Positions 57,337 to 64,000 of a stretch of 64,000 nucleotides of DNA are shown here, one piece after another. A model generated the notes under the pieces. That model ran no database searches. It saw only the letters and a program-made list of their open reading frames with translations, and was not told the DNA's origin. Position numbers and translations under genes: made by a program. Source of the DNA: Hydrogenophaga aromaticivorans (GTDB lineage: Bacteria; Pseudomonadota; Gammaproteobacteria; Burkholderiales; Burkholderiaceae_C); NCBI RefSeq assembly GCF_013387465.1, contig NZ_VYGV01000006.1, positions 33,638 to 97,637 on the forward strand. The letters run 5' to 3'. The first letter of the stretch is position 1; each line of letters starts with the position of its first letter.

Positions 57337-59652
57337 ATGTTCCGCTTTTCACCCTTAGCGCCAGGCATCTGGCTGATGCGCCGCCTCCGGTTGCCCACCA
57401 AGCTGGGCGTCTTGTCGTCGGTGCTGGTGGTCCCCCTGCTGGTCATCTGCGTCTTGCTGGTTCAGCGACTGGGTGAGGACATCCGCCTCGCCGAAAACGA
57501 AGCCGACGGCGTGCGGGTGATTTCGCTCATGGCCGATGTGGTGCAGTCCGTGCAGACCCATCGGGGGCAGACGAACATGCTGCTGTCGGGTAACACCGCT
57601 GTGCGCGGCGCACTCGACAAGACCCGCGGCGAACTGACCCGGTCACTGGCCGCTACACGGGCGGCGGTGGACGAGCTGCCCCGGATGGGGCTTGAACGCG
57701 AATGGCAGGACCTCCAGACGCGCATCGAGAAGCTGCCATCGATCGAAAGTGGTGACCCGGTCGATGCGTTCGCCCAGCACACCGCCGTGGTGAGCGAGCT
57801 GCGGCGGCTGATTTACACCACGGGTGAACGGTCCCAGCTGCTGTTCGATCCGGAGGCGGCCACCTATTTCCTCATGGACATGGTGGTCTCTCGCACCATT
57901 GGCTGGGGCGAAGCCGTTGCTCGCCTGCGCGGCCTGGGGGCGGGGCAGCTCAGCCTGTCCGAACCACAGGCCGAAGCGATGAGTGGCCTGCGCCTGCAGC
58001 TTGACATGCTCACCGCCGAAACGCAGGACATCCGTTTTTCCATGGGCTTCGCAGCCCGCCACGATCAGAACGATCTGCAAGGTGAGGCCGCACTGGCTTC
58101 GACGGAGGCCTTTGTACAGACCGCGCGCCAGGCGTTCGACACGGCCGGTACCGTCAGCAGCCAGGCCTATTTCGATGCGGGCACGCAGACCATTGCGGCG
58201 ATCCGCGCGCACCAGACCGCGGTGCTGCAAAGGCTGGATGCGCTGCTGGACGAACGTGCCGGCACCTTGCAATGGCAGCGCCAGATCGCGGTGGGTTCTG
58301 CGCTGTTCGGTCTGGGCCTGCTGCTCTTCCTGCTGCTGTCGTTCTATCGCAGCTTCGTGATCGATTTTCGCGATGTGTTGACCGTGATGAAGCAGACGGC
58401 GGCCGGCAACCTGCAGGCCCGCGTGAAGATACGGGGGAACGACGAGCTGTCCGATCTGGCCCGTCTGCTGGACGGCATGATCCGCAACCTGTCGTCGATG
58501 GTGGCGGAGGTGCGCAGCAACTCGGCGCTGGTGGCGCACGCGGGCAAAAGCCTGGCGCTGGGCAACCGCGACCTGGCGGACCGCACCGAACAACAGGCGG
58601 CCAACCTGGAAGAGACGGCCGCCAGCGTGCAGCAGCTCTCCAGCACCGTGCACCAGAACGCGGAGACGGCCAGCGACTCCGACTCGCAGGCGGCGCGGGT
58701 GCGCGATGTGGCCGAATCCGGTGCGCAGTCCATGGGGCGGGCGGTGGATTCGGTCGAGACCATCCAGAAAAGCGCGCAACAGATGAACGAGATCATCGGC
58801 GTGATCGACAGCCTGGCCTTCCAGACCAACATCCTGGCCTTGAACGCCGCGGTGGAGGCGGCACGGGCCGGCGAGCAGGGGCGCGGATTTGCGGTGGTGG
58901 CGAGCGAGGTGCGCATGCTGGCCCAGCGTTCGGCGGCCTCGGCCAAGGAGATCCGGCAGCTGATCGAAGCGTCGGCCACCCAGGTGGCGGCGAGCGTGAA
59001 GCAGATCCGCGCGGCGGGCGGCAACATGACCGAGATCGTCAACGGGGTGCGCGGCGTGGCGGCCAACATGTCGCTCATTTCGGCCGCCAGTGCCGAGCAG
59101 AGCACCGGCCTGATCCAGGTGTCATCGGCGGTGAGCCAGCTTGACGAGATCACGCAGCGCAACGCCCAGATGGTGGAGCGCGCCGTGGTCCAGGCGAACC
59201 AGCTGGAGGACCGCGCGGCCAATCTGTCCCGGGCCGTGTCGTCCTTCATGTTGCAGCAGGGGACCGCCGAAGAAGCGATGACCCTGGTTGATCAGGCGCT
59301 GGACTTCCGTGGAACCACCGGGCGCGAGGCCTTCCTGCGCGAATTGAGTGCGCCAGATGGCCCATTCTTCGATCGGGACATGTACGTCTTTGTGCTCGAC
59401 CGTCAGGGCGCCTACCTGGCGTTTGGTGGCAAACCGGAAAAAGTGGGCTCCCGGGTACAGGACATCGCCGGCATCGATGGCCAGGCGCTGCTGGATAGCA
59501 TCGTGGCACAGGCGGAACTGGAGCCTGGCTGGGTCGAGTACGACATCGTCAACCCGCAGAGTGGTGCGATCCAGACCAAGATGTCGTATGTCACCCGGGT
59601 GGACGACCTGTACCTGGGCTGCGGCGTCTACAAATCGCTGAGCCTCCAGTGA
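57337..59652 (+). CDS. Methyl-accepting chemotaxis protein with a C-terminal sensory domain
   Basis: The 771-residue receptor has a first membrane helix (residues about 20-45), a periplasmic helical region that resembles a nitrate/nitrite-sensing fold, a second helix (about 315-345), a HAMP segment, and the MCP signalling hairpin ([20 protein letters not shown] at the tip). Unusually, about 130 more residues follow after the signalling domain and contain a Cache-like fold ([29 protein letters not shown] at the end). An AGGAG site lies upstream of the ATG at 57337, and the in-frame ATG at 57247 has none. No che genes adjoin it. Confidence 0.85.
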   Translation: MFRFSPLAPGIWLMRRLRLPTKLGVLSSVLVVPLLVICVLLVQRLGEDIRLAENEADGVRVISLMADVVQSVQTHRGQTNMLLSGNTAVRGALDKTRGELTRSLAATRAAVDELPRMGLEREWQDLQTRIEKLPSIESGDPVDAFAQHTAVVSELRRLIYTTGERSQLLFDPEAATYFLMDMVVSRTIGWGEAVARLRGLGAGQLSLSEPQAEAMSGLRLQLDMLTAETQDIRFSMGFAARHDQNDLQGEAALASTEAFVQTARQAFDTAGTVSSQAYFDAGTQTIAAIRAHQTAVLQRLDALLDERAGTLQWQRQIAVGSALFGLGLLLFLLLSFYRSFVIDFRDVLTVMKQTAAGNLQARVKIRGNDELSDLARLLDGMIRNLSSMVAEVRSNSALVAHAGKSLALGNRDLADRTEQQAANLEETAASVQQLSSTVHQNAETASDSDSQAARVRDVAESGAQSMGRAVDSVETIQKSAQQMNEIIGVIDSLAFQTNILALNAAVEAARAGEQGRGFAVVASEVRMLAQRSAASAKEIRQLIEASATQVAASVKQIRAAGGNMTEIVNGVRGVAANMSLISAASAEQSTGLIQVSSAVSQLDEITQRNAQMVERAVVQANQLEDRAANLSRAVSSFMLQQGTAEEAMTLVDQALDFRGTTGREAFLRELSAPDGPFFDRDMYVFVLDRQGAYLAFGGKPEKVGSRVQDIAGIDGQALLDSIVAQAELEPGWVEYDIVNPQSGAIQTKMSYVTRVDDLYLGCGVYKSLSLQ

Positions 59653-59676
59653 ACGATGCCCCGGCAGGTGTGACGC

Positions 59677-60339
59677 TCAAGCGCCGCTGGCCAGGCGTTT
59701 GGCCCGTGCACGCTCCAGTGCCGCTTCAATGACGGCGCGCTTCTTGTCCAGTACAGCCGGATCGGTGTGCTGCGAATGGGCTTCCAGATCGGCGTATTTC
59801 ATGCGGGCCTTGGCTTCGAGCACGCGATCGTGTTCGACCTGCTCGCGGGCCAGCCGCAGCTTGCGTTCGTCGTAGCGCTGGCGGGCCTGGGCGGCCTGTT
59901 CGGTGGTCCAGGCCTGCCAGCCGGTGCGCTCGCCACTGACGATCTCCAATGAGATGCAGTCCACCGGACAGACCGGCAGGCAGAGTTCACAACCCGTGCA
60001 GAAGGGCTCGATCACGGTGTGCATGCGCTTGTTGCTGCCGACGATGGCATCGGTCGGACAGACCTTGATGCACAGGGTGCAGCCGATGCACCAGTCTTCA
60101 TCGATCACCGCGAGGGTGAGCGGTCCTTCGATACCGTTGCTCGGGTTCAGCGGTGATGGGCTTCGGCCGGTGAGGCTGGCCAGCCGTTCAATGCCTTCTG
60201 TGCCGCCGGGCGGGCACTGGTTGATGCCGGCTTCCCCTGAGGCAACCGCTTCGGCGTAACTGGCGCAGTCCGGGTAGCCGCAGCGGGTGCACTGGGTCTG
60301 GGGCAAGGCGGCGTCGATGCGCCGGGCGAGATCGTTCAT
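59677..60339 (-). CDS. RnfB-like electron-transport iron-sulfur protein (stand-alone)
   Basis: The 220-residue protein has an N-terminal CTRCGYPDC cluster motif plus a fourth cysteine, then two ferredoxin motifs, [14 protein letters not shown] and [14 protein letters not shown] (two [4Fe-4S] clusters), and a charged C-terminal tail. It resembles RnfB/RsxB but lacks the N-terminal membrane helix, and no rnfACDGE genes lie nearby, so it is a soluble, stand-alone variant. It may reduce an unknown partner. The start at 60337-60339 gives the family-like beginning [17 protein letters not shown]. Confidence 0.83.
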   Translation of the reverse strand: MNDLARRIDAALPQTQCTRCGYPDCASYAEAVASGEAGINQCPPGGTEGIERLASLTGRSPSPLNPSNGIEGPLTLAVIDEDWCIGCTLCIKVCPTDAIVGSNKRMHTVIEPFCTGCELCLPVCPVDCISLEIVSGERTGWQAWTTEQAAQARQRYDERKLRLAREQVEHDRVLEAKARMKYADLEAHSQHTDPAVLDKKRAVIEAALERARAKRLASGA

Positions 60340-60385
60340 GTCGCCAATATACCGGGGAGCAGGGCGCTCCCCGGCCCGCACGCCA

Positions 60386-61861
60386 TCAAGCGGAGCGGGG
60401 AGGGGTCTTGCGTTTGGCGGCGGCGACCGGGGCCTTGGTCACGGGCTTGGCCACGGCTTTGACCGGCGATGCCTTGGCGACGGGCGCTGCCACCTTGTTC
60501 ACCGTCTTGGCCTGGGCCGGTTTGGCGGCGCGCACGGTGGGTTTGGTCACAACGGCGGGCGCGGTCGGCGCGACAGCAGCGGCTGCCTGCGCCGGTTTGG
60601 GCTGGTGGGACAGGATGAAGGTCTTCACCACCGGGTAGACCATGTCGCGCCAGCGCCGGCCACTGAAGATGCCGTAGTGACCCGCACCTTTGGCTTCGTA
60701 GTGCATCTGGTGCGTCTTGGGAATGCTGGTGCACAGGTCGTGGGCGGCGGCCGTCTGGCCCGAGCCGGAGATGTCGTCGAGCTCGCCTTCGATCGTGAGC
60801 AGGCCGGTGGCCTTGATGTCCTCTGGGCGAACGCGCTCGATCTTGCCCTTCACGGATTTCACGTCCCAGGTGCCGTTGACCAGCTTGAAGTCCTGGAACA
60901 CCGTCTCGATGGTTTCCAGGTAGTAGTCGGCGTCCATGTCGAGCACCGCGTTGTACTCGTCGTAGAACTGGCGGTGGTTTTCGGCGCTCTCGTTGTCGCC
61001 CTTGATCAGGTCTTTGAAATAGTCGTAGTGGCTGGTGGCATGGCGGTCGGGGTTCATGGCCACGAAACCGGTGTGCTGCAGGAAGCCGGGGTAGACACGG
61101 CGGCCAGCGCCCGGAAAGCTGCTCGGCACGCGGTAGATCACGTTGTTTTCGAACCAGCTGTGGCTGCGCTGGGTCGCCAGATTGTTGACGGCCGTGGGCG
61201 ACTTGCTGGCGTCGATGGGGCCGCCCATCATGGTCATGGACAGCGGCGTCATTTCGCCGCGGCTGGCCATCAGCGAAACGGCGGCCAGCACCGGAACGGT
61301 GGGCTGGCACACGCTCATGACGTGGCAGTTGCCGTAACCCTTTTGCAGGTACTGGATGAATTCCTGTACGTAGTTGATGTAGTCGTCGAGGTGGAATTCA
61401 CCTTCGGACAGGGGCACCAGGCGGGCGTTCTTCCAGTCGGTGATGTAGACCTTGTGGTCCTTGAGCATGGTGCGCACGGTGTCGCGCAGCAGCGTGGCGT
61501 AGTGGCCGGACAGCGGTGCCACCACCAGCACGACGGGCTGCCCCTTCAGCTTCTCCAGGGTCGCGGTGTCGTCGGAGAAGCGCTTGAAGCGGCGCAGCTC
61601 ACAGAACGGTTTGTCCAGCTCCACGCGCTCGTGGATCGCCACATCCACGCCATCCACATCGACCGTGTGAATGCCGAAAACGGGCTTTTCGTAGTCTTTG
61701 CCCAGCCGGTGCATCAGGTCGTAGCCCGCCGACATGCGCTGCGCCATGGGCAACTGGGCCAGTGGCAGAGCGGGGTTGTTGTAGAGCCTGGAAGCCACTT
61801 CGGCCAGGTCAGCGAACGGCTCCATGATGGAACGCTGGGTTTCGTAAATCTGGTAGAGCAT
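60386..61861 (-). CDS. phaZ: Intracellular polyhydroxybutyrate depolymerase with Lys/Ala/Pro-rich tail
   Basis: The enzyme has 491 residues, against about 420 for the usual intracellular depolymerase. The core has the nucleophile Cys185 in [48 protein letters not shown] and the catalytic His in [10 protein letters not shown]. After residue 420 there is a 71-residue tail rich in Ala, Pro, Lys and Val, with 14 basic and no acidic residues, like the nucleoid-binding ends of PhaF/PhaM-type proteins. The ATG at 61859-61861 follows a palindromic site. It would mobilise the PHB made by phaCAB. Confidence 0.92.
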   Translation of the reverse strand: MLYQIYETQRSIMEPFADLAEVASRLYNNPALPLAQLPMAQRMSAGYDLMHRLGKDYEKPVFGIHTVDVDGVDVAIHERVELDKPFCELRRFKRFSDDTATLEKLKGQPVVLVVAPLSGHYATLLRDTVRTMLKDHKVYITDWKNARLVPLSEGEFHLDDYINYVQEFIQYLQKGYGNCHVMSVCQPTVPVLAAVSLMASRGEMTPLSMTMMGGPIDASKSPTAVNNLATQRSHSWFENNVIYRVPSSFPGAGRRVYPGFLQHTGFVAMNPDRHATSHYDYFKDLIKGDNESAENHRQFYDEYNAVLDMDADYYLETIETVFQDFKLVNGTWDVKSVKGKIERVRPEDIKATGLLTIEGELDDISGSGQTAAAHDLCTSIPKTHQMHYEAKGAGHYGIFSGRRWRDMVYPVVKTFILSHQPKPAQAAAAVAPTAPAVVTKPTVRAAKPAQAKTVNKVAAPVAKASPVKAVAKPVTKAPVAAAKRKTPPRSA

Positions 61862-61878
61862 GGGACTGATTCTTCCGT

Positions 61879-61897
61879 TATGTTGCAGTGCAATATA
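61879..61897 (-). promoter_or_regulatory. Candidate PhaR-like operator upstream of phaZ
   Basis: TATGTTGCA-G-TGCAATATA is a 19-base dyad with one mismatch and a TTGCA-G-TGCAA core. TGCA-based dyads are reported for PhaR repressors that sense PHB, so this fits phaZ regulation. No matching site was seen before phaC. Confidence 0.5.
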
Positions 61898-62034
61898 ACA
61901 GTATGCGCTCGGGCGCGTGAGAGTGAAAACACCTAAATTCACTGGCAGGTTGTCACCTTCGTGAAAGAATCGATATCGAGCTTTCCGGCTGTTGTGGCAT
62001 CGATCCACAGCCGATCCACGAACCCTTCCTCTTC

Positions 62035-62982
62035 ATGCAACGCCGCCCTCTGATCCACTCCGGCCTCGCCCTTGCCGCCACCGCGTTGGGAATTCCCATG
62101 AGTCTGACCTCTGCCGCCCAATCCTCCACACCGGTTTCGACCGTTTCCCGTCTGGACACGTTGATGGATTGGCCCCTGTCCGTGCGCCAGCCGGTGCTGT
62201 TTCTGGGGCATGGCAGTCCCATGAATGCCATCGAAGACAACGCCTATCGGCGCAGCTGGGAGATGCTGGGCACCGAACTGCTGGAACGGGGCCCACACCC
62301 GCGCCTGATCCTGTGCATTTCCGCCCACTGGATCACGCGCGGCTGGCAGCTCACCGCCATGGACGATCCGCGCACGATCCACGATTTCGGCGGGTTTCCG
62401 CAGGCGCTGTTCGACCAGCGCTACCCGGCACCCGGATCGCCCGCGATGGCGCGGGCGATCAGCGCGGCCGTGTCGCAGCCGGGCAGCGGGGCGCCGCTGG
62501 GCCTGGACGATCTGGAATGGGGTCTGGACCACGGCACCTGGTCGGTGCTCAAGCCCATGTTTCCGGATGCCAGCATCCCGGTGATCCAGCTCAGCATGGA
62601 TTACAGCCGTCCGCCGGCCGAACATTTTGAGCTGGGACAGCAACTGCGCGCCCTGCGCGAACGGGGTGTGCTGATCGTGGGCAGCGGCAACATCGTGCAC
62701 AACCTGCGCGCCATCCGCCGCGAGGCCGCCGACCACCAGGCCTACGACTGGGCGATCGAGTTTGACCGCATCACGGGCGATCACATCGCCGAAGGGAGGC
62801 TGGAGGCCCTGGACGGATTCCGTGCACTGGGCCCGCTGGCCCAGATGGCCCACCCCACCTGGGACCACTACCTGCCCCTCTTGTACGCCGCGGGGGCGGT
62901 GGAAGCGGGCGAAGCACCCCGTTTCTTCAACAACAGCTTCCAGGCGGCTTCCATTTCCATGCGCTCGGTCATCTGGGGGTGA
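62035..62982 (+). CDS. LigB-type extradiol dioxygenase (4,5-DOPA dioxygenase/YgiD-like)
   Basis: The 315-residue product belongs to the LigB/DODA family with metal ligands in LFLGHGSPMNAIED, ISAHWITRGWQ and GSGNIVHNLRAI, and an active site around TWDHYLPLLYAAGAVE. It should cleave a catechol-type or DOPA-like ring. Its N-terminus (MQRRPLIHSGLALAATALG) resembles a twin-arginine export signal, unusual for this cytoplasmic family. It is divergent from phaZ (173 bases) and convergent with the aminotransferase gene. The substrate is unknown. Confidence 0.85.
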   Translation: MQRRPLIHSGLALAATALGIPMSLTSAAQSSTPVSTVSRLDTLMDWPLSVRQPVLFLGHGSPMNAIEDNAYRRSWEMLGTELLERGPHPRLILCISAHWITRGWQLTAMDDPRTIHDFGGFPQALFDQRYPAPGSPAMARAISAAVSQPGSGAPLGLDDLEWGLDHGTWSVLKPMFPDASIPVIQLSMDYSRPPAEHFELGQQLRALRERGVLIVGSGNIVHNLRAIRREAADHQAYDWAIEFDRITGDHIAEGRLEALDGFRALGPLAQMAHPTWDHYLPLLYAAGAVEAGEAPRFFNNSFQAASISMRSVIWG

Positions 62983-63006
62983 TCGGGCTCCATGGGCTTC
63001 AGAAAC

Positions 63007-63035
63007 AGAAAGGCCACTCATTGAGTGGCCTTTCT
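63007..63035 (+). terminator. Bidirectional terminator hairpin between convergent genes
   Basis: AGAAAGGCCACT and AGTGGCCTTTCT pair perfectly around CATTG, flanked by A-rich and T-rich ends, between the dioxygenase and the aminotransferase 3' ends. It can serve both strands. Confidence 0.88.
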
Positions 63036-63051
63036 TTCAGGTTCAACCGGG

Positions 63052-64000
63052 TCAGATGACTTTGGCGATGGCCTGGCAGACGTAGTCGATGTTCTTGCTG
63101 TTGAGCGCGGCCACGCACATGCGGCCGGTGTCGGTGCCGTAGACGCCGAACTCGCTGCGCAGGCGCACCATCTGGTCCTTGGACAGGCCCGAATAGCTGA
63201 ACATGCCGATCTGGGTGGTGATGAAGCTCATGTCCTTTTGCACGCCGGCAGCCTTCAGGCCGTCGACCAGCTTCTGGCGCATGGCCTTGATGCGCACGCG
63301 CATTTCACCCAGTTCCTTTTCCCACAGCGCGCGCAGTTCGGGGTTGCCCAGCACGGCGGCCACGATGGCGCCACCGTGGATCGGTGGGTTGGAGTAATTG
63401 GTGCGGATGGCGATCTTGAGCTGGCTCAGCACGCGGTCGGTCTCTTCCTTGCTGCAGCCCACCACGCTCAGGGCGCCCACGCGCTCGCCGTAAAGGCTGA
63501 AGCTCTTGGAGAAGCTGGTGGAGACGAAGATGTTGAGGCCGGCGGCCACGAACTTGCCGATCACGGCGCCGTCTTCGGCGATACCGTAGCCAAAGCCCTG
63601 GTAGGCCATGTCCAGGAACGCGGTCAGGTTGCGCGCCTTCACGACGGCGATCACCTGGTCCCACTGGGCCGGGGTGATGTCGTAGCCGGTCGGGTTGTGG
63701 CAGCAGGCGTGCAGCAGCACGATGGTGCCCTCGGCGGCGGCGTTCAGCTTGGCCAGCATGCCGTCGAAATTGATGCCGCCCAGGCCGCCGTTGGCGCTCT
63801 GGTCAAAGTAGGGGTAGGTGTCGACGTTGAAGCCGGCGTTGGTGAACAGCGCGCGGTGGTTTTCCCAGCTCGGGTCGGAGATCAGCACGGTGGCATTGGG
63901 GCTGAGCTTCTTCAGGAAGTCGGCGCCGATCTTCAGGCCGCCGGTGCCGCCGATAGCTTGCACGGTGGCCACGCGGCCGCTCTTGACCACGTCGGAATCG
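63052..64000 (-). CDS. Aromatic amino acid / aspartate aminotransferase (partial, 5' end outside window)
   Basis: About 316 residues of the C-terminal part of a class I aminotransferase are encoded. The reading frame is open from 64000 to the stop at 63052-63054 and has no start in view. Recognisable stretches are QAIGGTGGLKIGADFL, LLHACCHNPTGYDIT, DMAYQGFGYG and STSFSKSFSLYGERVG with the PLP lysine, followed by RTNYSNPPIHGG. It matches the TyrB/AspC I-alpha subgroup that handles aspartate, tyrosine and phenylalanine. It is convergent with the dioxygenase gene and shares a terminator with it. Confidence 0.92.
   Translation of the reverse strand, partial: DSDVVKSGRVATVQAIGGTGGLKIGADFLKKLSPNATVLISDPSWENHRALFTNAGFNVDTYPYFDQSANGGLGGINFDGMLAKLNAAAEGTIVLLHACCHNPTGYDITPAQWDQVIAVVKARNLTAFLDMAYQGFGYGIAEDGAVIGKFVAAGLNIFVSTSFSKSFSLYGERVGALSVVGCSKEETDRVLSQLKIAIRTNYSNPPIHGGAIVAAVLGNPELRALWEKELGEMRVRIKAMRQKLVDGLKAAGVQKDMSFITTQIGMFSYSGLSKDQMVRLRSEFGVYGTDTGRMCVAALNSKNIDYVCQAIAKVI

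Overview
The window looks like a chromosomal segment from a betaproteobacterium of the order Burkholderiales. The family is probably Comamonadaceae, and a Hydrogenophaga-like genus is my best guess (an inference, not a database match). The reasons are a high GC content throughout, ATGA-type gene overlaps, a class I phaC-phaA-phaB polyhydroxybutyrate (PHB) operon, a complete propionyl-CoA to methylmalonyl-CoA route, a sulfide:quinone oxidoreductase and a Tat-type TRAP binding protein. About 60 protein-coding genes cover nearly all of it. I saw no rRNA, tRNA, CRISPR array or insertion sequence.

Layout. 1-3500 (minus): one end of an extracellular contractile injection system (sheath, tube, T4-type baseplate/chaperone protein, and an open-ended Ala/Pro-rich protein). 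3501-8014: a 375-base spacer, then an aminotransferase, an acetyltransferase, a flavin reductase-like protein, an acyltransferase and an epoxide-hydrolase-like gene with a DUF3820 partner. 8045-9738 (minus): Nudix hydrolase and TRAP binding protein. 9873-14068 (minus): a tightly overlapped five-gene glycosylation operon. 14091-18053 (minus): FAH-family hydrolase, ferredoxin, glutamine-synthetase-like ligase and Rieske oxygenase, divergent from a GntR regulator at 18133. 19085-26981: a phosphorylase/PRPP-synthetase pair, then an acyl-CoA ligase, 2-oxoacid dehydrogenase E1/E2 and acyl carrier protein operon. 27146-31893: NfeD/slipin, a collagen-like lipoprotein, maleylacetoacetate isomerase, PgeF and a small membrane protein. 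32009-36086: phaC-phaA-phaB. 36238-39001 (minus): a sensor kinase with its binding-protein partner. 39138-45172: dusA, then the prkA-yeaH-spoVR stress module. 45204-47540 (minus): sulfide:quinone oxidoreductase and a Dyp peroxidase. 47646-56677: a GntR regulator divergent from scpA-meaB-pccB-pccA, then a methyltransferase and an epimerase. 56900-64000: an MCP, RnfB-like ferredoxin, PHB depolymerase, an extradiol dioxygenase and a partial aromatic aminotransferase.

How the genes fit together. PHB is made by PhaCAB and mobilised by PhaZ about 25 kb away. Propionyl-CoA is carboxylated by PccAB and isomerised by the epimerase and ScpA, with MeaB protecting the mutase, and this gives succinyl-CoA. 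The Rieske cluster looks like a catabolic unit for an amine or aromatic compound under local GntR control.

The most striking unannotated signal is a family of structured intergenic repeats. Four copies (18861, 33861, 35187, 36094) each start 7-10 bases after a plus-strand stop codon, and three of them punctuate phaCAB. In every copy invariant blocks alternate with hairpins whose stem sequences differ but remain complementary. A second, unrelated structured element occurs as two inverted units between pccB and pccA (53178-53406) and shows the same pattern of conserved core plus variable complementary stems.
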